From assembly GCA_049680625.1 (NCBI GenBank), contig JBAUID010000182.1, positions 75,979-139,978 of the forward strand: a DNA stretch of 64,000 bases. Direction: 5' to 3'. Made by a program: the position numbers and the translations under genes. This document shows, in pieces, positions 1-8,795 of the stretch (positions are counted from its first letter, which is position 1; each line of letters begins with the position of its first letter). Under the pieces are notes generated by a model. It made no database searches. It was not told the origin of the DNA and saw only the letters and a program-made list of their open reading frames with translations. This DNA is from JAUIAI01 sp049680625 (GTDB lineage Bacteria; Pseudomonadota; Gammaproteobacteria; Burkholderiales; Burkholderiaceae_E).

Positions 1-366
1 TGGGGTAATTTGTCCTTCAACCCGATCAGCGCGTTAACCCACGCTACTCTGGATCAATTGTGCACCTTCGATGGTACCCGCGCGGTCGCACGCGGCATGA
101 TGGTCGAAGCCCAGCATATTGCTGAAAAGCTCGGAGTGCGGTTTCCAGTTGATGTTGATAAACGAATTGATGGTGGAGCGGCTGTTGGTGCCCATAAAAC
201 ATCAATGCTGCAAGACCTCGAGCGTGGCCGCCCGATGGAAATTGACGCCTTGATCACTGCGGTGCAAGAGATGGGTCAGCTAGTCGATGTGCCAACGCCA
301 ACTATTGATACCGTGCTGGCCTTGATTCGCCTACGTGCCCGAACGGCTGGCACATACGACGCCTAA
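1..366 (+). CDS. 2-dehydropantoate 2-reductase-like, C-terminal part (left edge)
   Basis: The reading frame is open from base 1 and runs to TAA at 364-366, so the window begins inside the gene and only about 121 C-terminal residues are present. The fragment matches the helical C-terminal domain of the ApbA/PanE family: a WGNLSFNP stretch at the start, and a GAHKTSMLQDLERGR stretch followed by EIDAL. That domain closes the active site over ketopantoate or a related 2-oxo acid. The Rossmann NADP-binding half would lie upstream. Many members of this family do not act on ketopantoate, so a role in pantothenate synthesis is not assured. Confidence in the family is high and in the exact substrate low. 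Confidence 0.85.
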   Translation, partial: WGNLSFNPISALTHATLDQLCTFDGTRAVARGMMVEAQHIAEKLGVRFPVDVDKRIDGGAAVGAHKTSMLQDLERGRPMEIDALITAVQEMGQLVDVPTPTIDTVLALIRLRARTAGTYDA

Positions 367-371
367 GTTTG

Positions 372-388
372 CGGTTAGCCCTTAACCG
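372..388. terminator. Small hairpin between convergent genes
   Basis: CGGTTA at 372-377 pairs perfectly with TAACCG at 383-388 around a 5-base loop. It lies just after the stop of the reductase fragment and over the stop codon of the convergent TetR gene. There is no clear T-run, so it is only a possible bidirectional terminator. Confidence 0.35.
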
Positions 389-981
389 TTAGCGGCCGTC
401 TTCACAAAAGTGCTACGCGCCTGATATTGCATCCGCTGAATGTATTCATCCTGCGTCCACCCGCATGCTGAACGCAAGTAGTCCCAGTTGCGAAACGACA
501 GATTTGTCCACAGCAAGTCGGTAGCGACGTCCGTTTGCCAGTCATCATGCAGGTCCGCGTCGTTTGCCAGCGCGTCGATAGCAGCTGCGCAACCTTCACG
601 CATGTCATTCATCCGTTCTGCCCAGACCGCGGCCGCATCAGGGTCGGTTTCCTGCATGGCCAGTAACGCGCGGGCAACCCCTTGTATGTGCGGCATGTAA
701 TTACCCCACGCATCAATAAACGCCGACAGCCGATCAACACCACGATTGGCGGCGCGGCTGGCTGCCAGCCGCCGATCCACCCCGTGCAACTCATCGATAT
801 ACAAGGTAGTCGCCCGTAACAAATCAGAGCGCGCGCCGAAGTGAAGATATAACGCCTGTCGGGAAATACCAGCTTCGCGGGCGATATCAGCCATCCGGAC
901 TCCAGGCCCCTGATTTGCCTCCATTAGCTTGCGAGTAGCCACAAGAATTCGATTTCTGGTGTTTAAAGCATCACTTGACAC
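382..981 (-). CDS. TetR/AcrR-family transcriptional regulator
   Basis: About 199 residues, the usual TetR length. The N-terminal helix-turn-helix is clear: GVRMADIAREAGISRQALYLHF, with the typical A..AG.S....Y.HF spacing. The remainder is the variable ligand-binding helical domain, so the effector cannot be predicted. I place the start at GTG 981, preceded by a GGAG about nine bases upstream. A TTG further up (1032) also opens the frame, but it would lie inside the operator-like inverted repeat. The gene is divergent from an NmrA-like reductase and the perfect inverted repeat 1003-1032 lies between them, so the protein probably represses both that gene and itself. Confidence 0.88.
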   Translation of the reverse strand: MSSDALNTRNRILVATRKLMEANQGPGVRMADIAREAGISRQALYLHFGARSDLLRATTLYIDELHGVDRRLAASRAANRGVDRLSAFIDAWGNYMPHIQGVARALLAMQETDPDAAAVWAERMNDMREGCAAAIDALANDADLHDDWQTDVATDLLWTNLSFRNWDYLRSACGWTQDEYIQRMQYQARSTFVKTAANG

Positions 982-1002
982 GGCGTCAATCTCCGAATAG
1001 AT

Positions 1003-1032
1003 TTGACACTGTGTCAATTTACACAGTGTCAA
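1003..1032. promoter_or_regulatory. Perfect inverted repeat, probable TetR operator
   Basis: A 12-base arm (TTGACACTGTGT, 1003-1014) and its exact reverse complement (1021-1032) are separated by CAATTT. It lies between the two divergent starts at 981 and 1057. Each arm also contains the near-palindrome GACACTGTGTC. The position and symmetry fit a dimer-of-dimers TetR operator that would cover both promoters. Confidence 0.75.
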
Positions 1033-1056
1033 GTCAATCGTTTTAGGAGATCAGTA

Positions 1057-1674
1057 ATGAAAGTAATCATCTTCGGCGCAACTGGTACCGTCGGGCGGCA
1101 TCTTGTCGAGCAAGCAGTTCTGGCAGGTGATGAAGTATCAGCTTTTGCGCGACGAGATAAACCAGCGAGCAATGGCGTTCACTGGATCCAGGGTGATGTG
1201 CTCAACCGGCTGGCGGTCAGTGAAGCTGTCGCTGGGCATGACGCGGTTTTCTGCGCCCTTGGCGCCGGGCGTCATGGCGGGGTGAGATCTGAAGGGACGG
1301 CAAACATTATTGCGGCAATGAAAGACAACGGCGTGCGTCGGCTGATCTGTCAGTCAACCCTTGGTGCGGGGGACAGCGACGGCAACCTGACCTTCTTCTG
1401 GAGATACTTCATGTTCGGATTCTTGCTGCGTCCGGCCTTCGCAGACCATCAGGCCCAGGAGAAACATGTTCGCAACTCAGGCCTTGAGTGGACAATTGTT
1501 CGACCCGCAGCGTTTACCGACGGCCCGTTAACCGGTCGGTATCAACACGGCTTTTCTGGAAGCAGCCCGCGCGGGCTGAGTCTGAAAATATCGCGCGCCG
1601 ATGTCGCCCACTTCATGCGTCAACAACTGGCCACCGACCGGTACCTGAACGCAACGCCGGGGTTGTCGTATTGA
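1057..1674 (+). CDS. NAD(P)-binding NmrA/SDR-like oxidoreductase
   Basis: A protein of 205 residues starting at ATG 1057, which has an AGGAGA ribosome site at about 1044-1049. The N-terminal MKVIIFGATGTVGRHLV is the Rossmann GxxGxxG loop of atypical short-chain dehydrogenases. Later GVRRLICQSTLGAGD and the LEWTIVRPAAFTDGPLTG stretch are typical of NmrA-like or flavin-reductase-like (BVR-B/YwnB type) proteins. The classical SDR YxxxK pair is not evident, so it may be a redox sensor or a quinone/flavin reductase rather than an alcohol dehydrogenase. It is transcribed divergently from the TetR regulator, a frequent arrangement for an inducible detoxification enzyme. Confidence 0.82.
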   Translation: MKVIIFGATGTVGRHLVEQAVLAGDEVSAFARRDKPASNGVHWIQGDVLNRLAVSEAVAGHDAVFCALGAGRHGGVRSEGTANIIAAMKDNGVRRLICQSTLGAGDSDGNLTFFWRYFMFGFLLRPAFADHQAQEKHVRNSGLEWTIVRPAAFTDGPLTGRYQHGFSGSSPRGLSLKISRADVAHFMRQQLATDRYLNATPGLSY

Positions 1675-1698
1675 AGTTAGTGGGGAAAATCTGTCGAA

Positions 1699-2598
1699 TC
1701 AACGAGACAAAATCTCGTTCAGTACCGGCAAAATATAGTCGCGAAATTTCCCGGGGTTTTCACTCATCGGAAAATGGCCAAGTTCTTTCATAATAGTCAC
1801 CCGGGCCCCGGGAATCCGCGCTGCCGTGGCCTCGGTGTTTTCCGCCCGACACGAGTAGTCGTACTCACCGGTCAGCAAATACATCGGGCATTGCTTCGTA
1901 TCGATCCGCTCGGTTAAGTCGCCATATTCGGAATCGGTGCGGAAAAAGTGCATATCACCTTCGAAGATATTCGAGCCACCCTGAGTGTAGTGCCACAAGG
2001 TTTCCTCGCGATCAGCTTGTGGGCTTTGCGGCGCCATTAAACCCGAAACCAGTGCCGCACAAAAATCTCCGCGTGCAAACTGAGGACTGCCCAGCCAGGA
2101 GTCGTCCCACCATGGTGCCGGACGGTCAGTTGCTTCCAGACCGATCAGGGCACCAATTTGATCGCCGAACTCTGCGGCCAGTCGAAAGACAACCCGTCCA
2201 CCCATCGAACAACCCATGATGACTGGTTGCTCCAGGCTTAAGCTCTGGCAAAACGAAATAATGGCATCGACGTAATAGTCACTGGTTAATTGGTAGTCGG
2301 TATCCATCCAGCCCGGTGGTGGATTGGACTTTCCGTGCCATGGCAGGTCAAAAGCCAGGACCCGAAAATTATCGGTAACCGCCGGGTCTGTCATCAGGTG
2401 GCGAAACTGGCTGCCGTGTGAACCAGCGGTATGCAGACAAACCAGTGGTCTGCCCTGACCTGATTCTTCAAAATAGATGCGATTCAATTGTCCGGCGATT
2501 GGCACATGAACGTATCTGCCGGTAATTGGCTCGATAGCCCCAGCGCCGTCAATATCAGAGCGGCGCCCTAACGATGACTTGGATTCTCGAATTGTCAT
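1699..2598 (-). CDS. Alpha/beta hydrolase
   Basis: A protein of 299 residues with the alpha/beta hydrolase core: oxyanion-side PLVCLHTAGSHGSQFRHL, the LAFDLPWHGKS strand-turn, the nucleophile elbow G-C-S-M-G-G (serine nucleophile), and the catalytic histidine in KELGHFPMSENP near the C-terminus. The acid is probably the Asp in LTGEYDYSC. There is no signal peptide, so it is cytosolic. The start overlaps the stop of the upstream small gene (ATGA at 2595-2598), showing translational coupling as last gene of the 5-oxoprolinase/hydantoinase operon. It may hydrolyse an ester or amide linked to the same substrate. The precise substrate is unknown. Confidence 0.85.
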   Translation of the reverse strand: MTIRESKSSLGRRSDIDGAGAIEPITGRYVHVPIAGQLNRIYFEESGQGRPLVCLHTAGSHGSQFRHLMTDPAVTDNFRVLAFDLPWHGKSNPPPGWMDTDYQLTSDYYVDAIISFCQSLSLEQPVIMGCSMGGRVVFRLAAEFGDQIGALIGLEATDRPAPWWDDSWLGSPQFARGDFCAALVSGLMAPQSPQADREETLWHYTQGGSNIFEGDMHFFRTDSEYGDLTERIDTKQCPMYLLTGEYDYSCRAENTEATAARIPGARVTIMKELGHFPMSENPGKFRDYILPVLNEILSR

Positions 2599-3011
2599 GG
2601 TGTATCACCATCGGCGGAAAAATCAGCAGCCAATAAAACGTCACCGTCGACTTGACGTGGAATCTGCATCAATTGTTTCAGAAAAGCCAGGTGTTCACGC
2701 AGCAATGCCTGATTACCTGAAATTTGCAGATGAAAGTAACTCGACATTGCCAAAATATCGTGAAAACCGCGCGGAGGCATCGACTGGAAAAATTTTTGCC
2801 AGGCGCTCCGGCTTGCGCTGAAAAACAAATCGGAATGCCTCAGATGAAACGGCCCGCGTTCGATCCGCAACAATCGACCGGACTCAACAATAAAGAACCA
2901 GGGGTCGTTGTCGACTTGCCAGCAAAGCTGCAAGTTGCAGTGTCTGCCCAGGCGTAACAACTGCGCATCAGCAGCGGCTACTTCCTGCCAGCGAATCATT
3001 AGCTTGCTCAT
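2595..3011 (-). CDS. Small protein, possibly SCP2-like
   Basis: A protein of 138 residues, coupled by ATGA overlaps both to the gene before it (3008-3011) and the one after it (2595-2598). It has no signal peptide or membrane segment. The pattern of a strand-rich N-terminal half, then RGFHDILAMSSYFHLQISGN and a helix ending FLKQLMQIPRQ resembles small SCP2-fold lipid- or acyl-binding proteins that accompany hydrolases. This assignment is by general pattern only. In context it could be a carrier or accessory subunit for the hydantoinase-type enzyme or the hydrolase. No catalytic motif is visible. Confidence 0.6.
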   Translation of the reverse strand: MSKLMIRWQEVAAADAQLLRLGRHCNLQLCWQVDNDPWFFIVESGRLLRIERGPFHLRHSDLFFSASRSAWQKFFQSMPPRGFHDILAMSSYFHLQISGNQALLREHLAFLKQLMQIPRQVDGDVLLAADFSADGDTP

Positions 3012-6000
3012 TGCCCCCAGCCACCGCCTCCGGGTGTATGCATAATGACTGCTTCACCGGCTTTGAGTTCGTATTGGTCATTGGGCCCCAACTCAAGGAT
3101 ATTGCCGTCGAGTTGTTCGATCAGGTTGCGGCCAGGCGCACCGTCTTCACCACCGTCCACCCCAAAAGCCCGGGTCAGGCGATGATTGGTCAGCAATGTC
3201 ACAGTCAGTGGTTCGAAAAACCGAACCCGGCGCTCAACCCCGGTACCCCCTTTGTACTTACCGCCACCAAATCCGGGAACCCGCGGCAGAATGGCAAACT
3301 TTTCGACCCGAACCGGAAAACGTGTTTCAAGCACTTCTGGGTCGGTCATCCGGGTGTTAGTCATATGGATTTGCACCGCACTGGCACCATCAAAGCCAGG
3401 GCCCGCGCCCGCCCCGCCACAAATGGTTTCGTAGTTCTGAATACGCTCGTTACCCCAGACAAAGTTGTTTACTGTCCCCTGGGAGCCGGCAATCACTTTT
3501 AACGCACCAAACAAACAATCGGTAATAGACTGACTAACCTCGGTATTACCCGAGATGACTGCGGCCGGGTATTGGGCATTAATTATGCTGCCCTTCGGAG
3601 CAATGATTTTCAGCGGCTTCATGCAGCCTTCATTCAACGGAATGCCGGCACCAATTAATGTACGAAAAACATAGAGAACCGCCGCGCAACATACCGGATA
3701 CGGTGCGTTGTAGTTGTCATTACCTTGCTCAGAGGTACCGGTGAAATCTATCGTTGCTTCTCGGAGGTTTTCATCAACCGTAATCGCAACCTTGATGATT
3801 GCGCCCGTGTCCATCTGGTAAGAAAAACTGCCACTACCCAGTTTAGTGAGTACCTGGCGCACCGACTCTTCCGCGTTATCCTGGACGTGAGACATATAGG
3901 CCTGAACAACATCAAGACCAAAATTTCCGATCATGCGTTTGACTTCACGAACCCCGGTCTCGTTCGCCGCTATCTGGGCTTCAAGATCGGCCATGTTTTG
4001 GTCGATATTGCGACACGGGAACTTGCCTGACCCCAGCAGGGCCCGGGTTTCTTTGTCTCTGAGTCGCCCGGCATCCACCAATTTGAAATTGTTAATAACA
4101 ACGCCTTCTTCTTCGATATGTTTGCTGTCGGGTGGCGCTGAACCCGGCGTGCGTCCGCCAATATCGGCATGGTGGCCGCGCGATCCCACGTAAAACAGTA
4201 ATTTCTCTCCCGCATCATCAAATACCGGGGTAATGACCGTGATGTCAGGCAGATGGGTTCCACCATTGAAAGGTGAATTCAAAACGTACGCGTCGCCCGC
4301 TTTCATTGTGGCACCCGACTCGCGCTGCACCGTGCGTACAGCGTCACTCATCGAGCCAAGGTGAACCGGCACATGGGGGGCATTGGCAACCAGGTTTCCA
4401 TCGGGATCAAATAATGCACATGAGAAATCCAGACGTTCTTTAATATTGACCGAATAAGCCGTGTTCTCCAGCGTCAGCCCCATTTGTTCAGCAATCGACA
4501 TGAACAAGTTGTTGAATACTTCAAGCATTACCGGGTCGACCGTGGTTCCGATTGCGTGTTCGGTTGGCCTGGCCTCGTAACGCTCCATGATTAAATGGCC
4601 AAATTCGTTGACGGTCGCCTGCCATCCCTGTTCAACAATATTGGTCCCGGATTTTTCCACAATAATGGCGGGGCCTTTCACCGTCTGTCCAACTGGCATG
4701 AGATCGCGGTCAAACAAAGGTGTATCGCATCGCCCACCACCCGAGTGCATTGAAACCACGGCAAGTGGCTCTGCAAGATCCGACGCCATGATGACACCGG
4801 CATCCGATACACGCTCAGTTTCGCCGATAGCCTCTACTGCCAGCATTTCGATTGTCAGCACACGGGAGTCGGCAACAAAACCGTAGCGGGCAGCATGGGC
4901 AGCATCAAATCGTTCACGCATCTGTGCCTCGGAGCCAAAATCGACCTCCAGCGCCTTGTGCGACCCTTCGTAGCGTAAGTGCGCCCGCTTCTGAAGGGTA
5001 ATCATGCCGGCCTCAACGCCTTGATCAACAACTTCTGCGATAGCCTGGGCGCTTAATTCATCAAGGACATCACCAGCCGCCTGAACCGAGGCAACGGATT
5101 GGTCAAATTGTTTTTCGCGTAATGCCCGAACATCAGCCAAACCCATGCCGTAAGCTGACAATACTCCGGCGAACGGATGCAAAAACACTTTCTCCATGCC
5201 AAGCGCATCAGCGACCAGGCAGGCATGCTGCCCTCCGGCACCACCAAAACAGTTCAAGGTATATCGGGTGACGTCATAACCTCTTTGTACCGAAATCTTT
5301 TTAATCGCATTTGCCATGTTTTCTACAGCAATGCGAAGAAAACCCTCGGCTGTCTCTTCCGGGCTTCTTTCATCCTGACCGGTCTCTACGGCGATTTGCG
5401 CCGCCAAAGCAAGGAATTTCTCGCGCACAATTCCGGCATCCAGCGGCTGATCAGCCCCGGGCCCGAAGACACTTGGGAAATGCGCCGGGTTTAACTTGCC
5501 CAACATCACGTTGCAGTCAGTGACTGTCAGCGGCCCACCACGTCGATAACATGCCGGCCCAGGGTTCGCGCCAGCGCTGTCGGGCCCTACCTGATAACGC
5601 CCGCTTTTGTAAAACAAGATCGAGCCGCCGCCGGCAGCAACCGTATGGATGTTCATCATCGGGGCGCGCATTCGCACACCGGCAACTTCGGTTTCGAACG
5701 AACGCTCATACTCGCCAGCATAATGACAAACGTCTGTCGATGTACCACCCATGTCGAATCCGATCAATTTCTCCAGGCCTGCCTGGCTCGCGGTTCTTAC
5801 CATACCCACAACACCACCAGCCGGCCCGGAAAGAATGGCGTCTTTACCCTGGAACAAACCAGCGTCGGTCAGCCCACCGTTGGATTGCATGAACATCAGT
5901 CGCTTACAAGCGCCACTTTGAACATCCAGTGCGGATGCCACGGTATTAATGTAACGACGCAAGATCGGGGTAAGGTATGCGTCAACAACAGTGGTATCGC

Positions 6001-6607
6001 CGCGCCCAACCAGTTTGATCAGCGGACTGGTTTGATGACTGGTAGACACTTGCTCAAAACCGATCTCACGGGCAACCGCGGCAACCTGCAATTCATGGTC
6101 GGGTTGAAGATAAGCATGCATAAATACAATAGCGACACTTCGAATGCCGTTGTCATATGCCTGTTGCAATGACATGCGTGCCGAGTCGATATCCAGCGGC
6201 GTAACCAGCTCACCCTGGGCGTCTAGCCGCTCGGGTACTTCCATTACCGACTCGTAGAGCAACTCGGGCAATACAATATGTAATGCGAACAAATCGGGCC
6301 GGTTTTGATAACCAATTCGCAATTGATCGCCGAAGCCTTCGGTGATCAACAGTAGTGTCCGGTCACCTTTACGCTCGAGCAACGCATTAGTTGCCACCGT
6401 GGTTCCCATTTTCACGGCATCTATCGTGCCCGCAGGCAGGGGATCAGTCTTTCCGATTCCAAGCAGGTCGCGAATGCCCTGAACTGCTGCGTCTTCGTAC
6501 TGTTCCGGATTCTCGGACAACAGTTTTCTGGTCAGCAGTGTGCCATCCGGTTGACGCGCAACAATATCGGTAAAAGTGCCGCCACGATCAACCCAGAATT
6601 GCCACAT
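3008..6607 (-). CDS. Fused hydantoinase A/B, 5-oxoprolinase family
   Basis: A single 1199-residue chain with the HyuA part at roughly residues 1-685 and the HyuB part from about 690 to the end, the layout of eukaryotic and some bacterial ATP-dependent 5-oxoprolinases. HyuA shows the start FWVDRGGTFTDIVARQ and the phosphate-binding GFDMGGTSTDV loop; HyuB shows NIKERLDFSCALFD, VGSRGHHADIGG and the C-terminal HTPGGGGWG. The family opens five-membered cyclic amides (5-oxoproline, N-methylhydantoin and relatives) using ATP. A GAGGAA ribosome site precedes ATG 6607. The upstream neighbour resembles D-glutamate cyclase, which makes 5-oxoproline, so 5-oxoprolinase is the best guess. A hydantoin substrate remains possible. 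Confidence 0.92.
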   Translation of the reverse strand: MWQFWVDRGGTFTDIVARQPDGTLLTRKLLSENPEQYEDAAVQGIRDLLGIGKTDPLPAGTIDAVKMGTTVATNALLERKGDRTLLLITEGFGDQLRIGYQNRPDLFALHIVLPELLYESVMEVPERLDAQGELVTPLDIDSARMSLQQAYDNGIRSVAIVFMHAYLQPDHELQVAAVAREIGFEQVSTSHQTSPLIKLVGRGDTTVVDAYLTPILRRYINTVASALDVQSGACKRLMFMQSNGGLTDAGLFQGKDAILSGPAGGVVGMVRTASQAGLEKLIGFDMGGTSTDVCHYAGEYERSFETEVAGVRMRAPMMNIHTVAAGGGSILFYKSGRYQVGPDSAGANPGPACYRRGGPLTVTDCNVMLGKLNPAHFPSVFGPGADQPLDAGIVREKFLALAAQIAVETGQDERSPEETAEGFLRIAVENMANAIKKISVQRGYDVTRYTLNCFGGAGGQHACLVADALGMEKVFLHPFAGVLSAYGMGLADVRALREKQFDQSVASVQAAGDVLDELSAQAIAEVVDQGVEAGMITLQKRAHLRYEGSHKALEVDFGSEAQMRERFDAAHAARYGFVADSRVLTIEMLAVEAIGETERVSDAGVIMASDLAEPLAVVSMHSGGGRCDTPLFDRDLMPVGQTVKGPAIIVEKSGTNIVEQGWQATVNEFGHLIMERYEARPTEHAIGTTVDPVMLEVFNNLFMSIAEQMGLTLENTAYSVNIKERLDFSCALFDPDGNLVANAPHVPVHLGSMSDAVRTVQRESGATMKAGDAYVLNSPFNGGTHLPDITVITPVFDDAGEKLLFYVGSRGHHADIGGRTPGSAPPDSKHIEEEGVVINNFKLVDAGRLRDKETRALLGSGKFPCRNIDQNMADLEAQIAANETGVREVKRMIGNFGLDVVQAYMSHVQDNAEESVRQVLTKLGSGSFSYQMDTGAIIKVAITVDENLREATIDFTGTSEQGNDNYNAPYPVCCAAVLYVFRTLIGAGIPLNEGCMKPLKIIAPKGSIINAQYPAAVISGNTEVSQSITDCLFGALKVIAGSQGTVNNFVWGNERIQNYETICGGAGAGPGFDGASAVQIHMTNTRMTDPEVLETRFPVRVEKFAILPRVPGFGGGKYKGGTGVERRVRFFEPLTVTLLTNHRLTRAFGVDGGEDGAPGRNLIEQLDGNILELGPNDQYELKAGEAVIMHTPGGGGWGQ

Positions 6608-6667
6608 CGATATTCCTCAGTTTGCCGCCAGTTTTTGTAGTTGTGACAGCGAGTTAAAAAATTAAAT

Positions 6668-7504
6668 CTAAGCTGCCTGCAGAACCGGCACTTCGGCATC
6701 TTCGGGCACATCGGTTATCAGCATCCGCCCTGGTGTATGACTAATACAGAATGGCAGTCGCGCGCGCATGATGGCATTTTGAGGGGTCACTCCGCAGGCC
6801 CAGAAAACAGGTACTTCACCGCTTCGGATCGTTGGCGGATCTCCCCAGTCGGGTTTATTGATAGCGGTGATGCCAATTGCGGCCGGATCTCCGTCGTGAA
6901 CCGGCGCGCCGTGGGCCAATGGAAACTGCCGACACATTGTTTTCACGGTTTGCAGATCAGCCTCGCGAATCGGACGCATCGAAACCACCATGCCACCACC
7001 AAAATTCCCGGCTGGCGTTGTCTCGATATTCGTTTTATACATTGGTACAGTTTTATTTTCGTCAATATGACGTACCGCAATGCCTGCCTGCACCAGGGCA
7101 CGCTCAAACGTAAACGAGCAGCCAATGGCAAAAGCGACTAAATCGTTTCGCCATAACGCCTTGATATTGTTGACGGTGTCATCCAGGCTTCCATTTCTAT
7201 AAATACTAAAGCTTGGCACGTCGGTGCGGACGTCGATGTCTCCCAGGGTCGGCATCCGGGGATCACCAGTCTCGGAAACGCCAACTAACGGACAAGGTTT
7301 CGGATTACGTTGACAAAAGCGCATGAAATCAAGCGCGTACTCTTGCGGCATGATGGCCAGGTTCGTTTGCAAAAATCCGGAACCAAGACCAGCCGTATGA
7401 TTGGTGTATTGGTCATCGCGAATTATTTGCCGTAGTGCTGAAACGGGTAATTCGCGCAGATCCTGATATTCAAGAACAGGTTTTTCTTGCATAAGGTATT
7501 CCAT
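6668..7504 (-). CDS. D-glutamate cyclase-like (DUF1445) protein
   Basis: A protein of 278 residues of the DUF1445 family, sometimes annotated as putative hydro-lyase. Typical stretches are RDDQYTNHTAGLGSGFLQ near the N-terminus, DIDVRTDVPSFSIYRNG in the middle, the FAIGCSFTFERAL segment and the C-terminal VFWACGVTPQNA. The animal mitochondrial homologue cyclises D-glutamate to 5-oxo-D-proline. It is first in the operon, 60 bases ahead of the 5-oxoprolinase-type gene, which fits a D-glutamate or 5-oxoproline route. ATG 7504 opens the frame. A second ATG at 7492 has a slightly better upstream GGAA and may be the true start. Function is inferred from the family and the neighbour. Confidence 0.85.
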   Translation of the reverse strand: MEYLMQEKPVLEYQDLRELPVSALRQIIRDDQYTNHTAGLGSGFLQTNLAIMPQEYALDFMRFCQRNPKPCPLVGVSETGDPRMPTLGDIDVRTDVPSFSIYRNGSLDDTVNNIKALWRNDLVAFAIGCSFTFERALVQAGIAVRHIDENKTVPMYKTNIETTPAGNFGGGMVVSMRPIREADLQTVKTMCRQFPLAHGAPVHDGDPAAIGITAINKPDWGDPPTIRSGEVPVFWACGVTPQNAIMRARLPFCISHTPGRMLITDVPEDAEVPVLQAA

Positions 7505-7537
7505 AGTGGATGTACCGAAATAGACTTATCGAGGCGG

Positions 7538-7553
7538 ATTCATCAAGATGAAT
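7538..7553. promoter_or_regulatory. Palindrome upstream of the hydantoinase operon
   Basis: ATTCATC (7538-7544) and GATGAAT (7547-7553) form a perfect palindrome with a 2-base centre, about 35-50 bases upstream of the first gene of the leftward operon. The centre is too tight for an RNA hairpin, so a protein operator is the more natural reading. No regulator gene lies next to it. Confidence 0.35.
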
Positions 7554-7651
7554 TCCTGGGGAGAATATTACCGATCTGGTAGTGTCATCCTGGATTCAAC
7601 CCGGATAATAGATTTTCTTCGGCAGAGCGACCAGCCCATCTTTAATCTGCT

Positions 7652-8527
7652 TTATCTGGCGCAACACCGATAGCCAACCCCAATTTTCGCCGCCGCGCCG
7701 ACCGTCGTCTGCGTCAGCGGACTATCGGCCGCCGGGCCAAGATTGCGAGTGACCTCAAATCTGGCGAAGGCTACCCAGTCCCGGCCCACCTGGCTGATGA
7801 CGCCCATGTACATATCAAAGCTCCGGAGCCCCCCTCCAGGTGAATATGCCCGACGATTCACCGTCTGCGCGCTCAGCGGCACTCCAAACCAGGCATTCAT
7901 ATGAGTCGAATTGGCCCACGAAACCGAGGTTCCCATGGACCACTCTGTTTTGTTACTCATGGGCAAACCGTAATGCATACCGAATGAGCCAAGCACGCCG
8001 TTATTTCGGCCCAGGATATCCCAGGCAACCTGGCCGCTGAGGGTTAAATTTTTTGTTAACGGATAAGCAGTGGACAGCCTGCCAATTAGAGTCCTGTCGA
8101 CTGATGGCAGGCCGGACAAAACGGCAGAGTCAGATTCGCCCCGCCCGTTAGCGATACGCAGCTCTGCGCGAACTTTCATTTGTTCCAGGGAAAACAAGTC
8201 TGCACTGGCTCCCGACCCTGTGGCCGCATCGTCGCTGCCCGACTTGCCAATGCGCAGAACCGAGCTGCCGCCCGATGAGCTGATTCGAAATCGCTTATAC
8301 CGAACGCCAATGATCGGACGAACGCCAACTGTATTGGTTCTGGATCCCGGATAATCCGGCTGAAAACTCTGGACCAGCCCAATTGCATAAGACAACCTGG
8401 CGGACCCTGGTGTTTGTGCGCTGCTCCATGCAGGCAAAACAAACAGACATAGCCCAAGAGTACGCAAGAGTAGCCTGATCACCAGCGCCGGTAGTGGGCG
8501 CGTTACATATTTCTTGTGGACGATCAA
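7652..8527 (-). CDS. MipA/OmpV-family outer-membrane protein
   Basis: About 291 residues with an N-terminal signal peptide (hydrophobic LLLRTLGLCLFVLPAW, cleavage probably after WSSAQ). The rest is made of alternating beta-strand-like segments, as in the MipA/OmpV beta-barrels. GLVQSFQPDYPGSRTNTVGVRPIIG matches the conserved early strands and the GPAADSPL stretch near the end matches the family C-terminus. Members act as outer-membrane scaffolds or pores; MipA itself links a murein hydrolase to a synthase. The frame begins at TTG 8527. A GTG at 8482 would give a more compact signal peptide and is a good alternative. It is separated from neighbours by about 150 and 270 bases, so it is probably monocistronic. 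Confidence 0.8.
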   Translation of the reverse strand: MIVHKKYVTRPLPALVIRLLLRTLGLCLFVLPAWSSAQTPGSARLSYAIGLVQSFQPDYPGSRTNTVGVRPIIGVRYKRFRISSSGGSSVLRIGKSGSDDAATGSGASADLFSLEQMKVRAELRIANGRGESDSAVLSGLPSVDRTLIGRLSTAYPLTKNLTLSGQVAWDILGRNNGVLGSFGMHYGLPMSNKTEWSMGTSVSWANSTHMNAWFGVPLSAQTVNRRAYSPGGGLRSFDMYMGVISQVGRDWVAFARFEVTRNLGPAADSPLTQTTVGAAAKIGVGYRCCAR

Positions 8528-8795
8528 GGCAGGACCTGGTCAAAAATCAGCGGAGTAAAGTCAACGAAGCACAGTCGACAATATTGAATCGACAGCCATC
8601 ACATCACAGCAGATGCAATGAGCCCGGACCAATAAGGAATGTCGCCGTTAATGGGTCAAGATACCTGTTATTTGCCCTGAATGAGCCGTTATTCGATATT
8701 GCAGTTTGAAACTGTTTGCCAGATACCACCAATTTCGTAACGTGAGTATTGTCAGCGGACAGGATTTAGAGTGGTGCCGTGCTTCCACAAAATAT
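8528..8795. other. Intergenic region, no gene seen
   Basis: Between the MipA-like gene and the protease gene, both leftward. It must hold the promoter of the MipA-like gene. I see only a short palindrome (CAGTTT-G-AAACTG near 8702-8714) and no convincing small gene or RNA. Confidence 0.4.
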
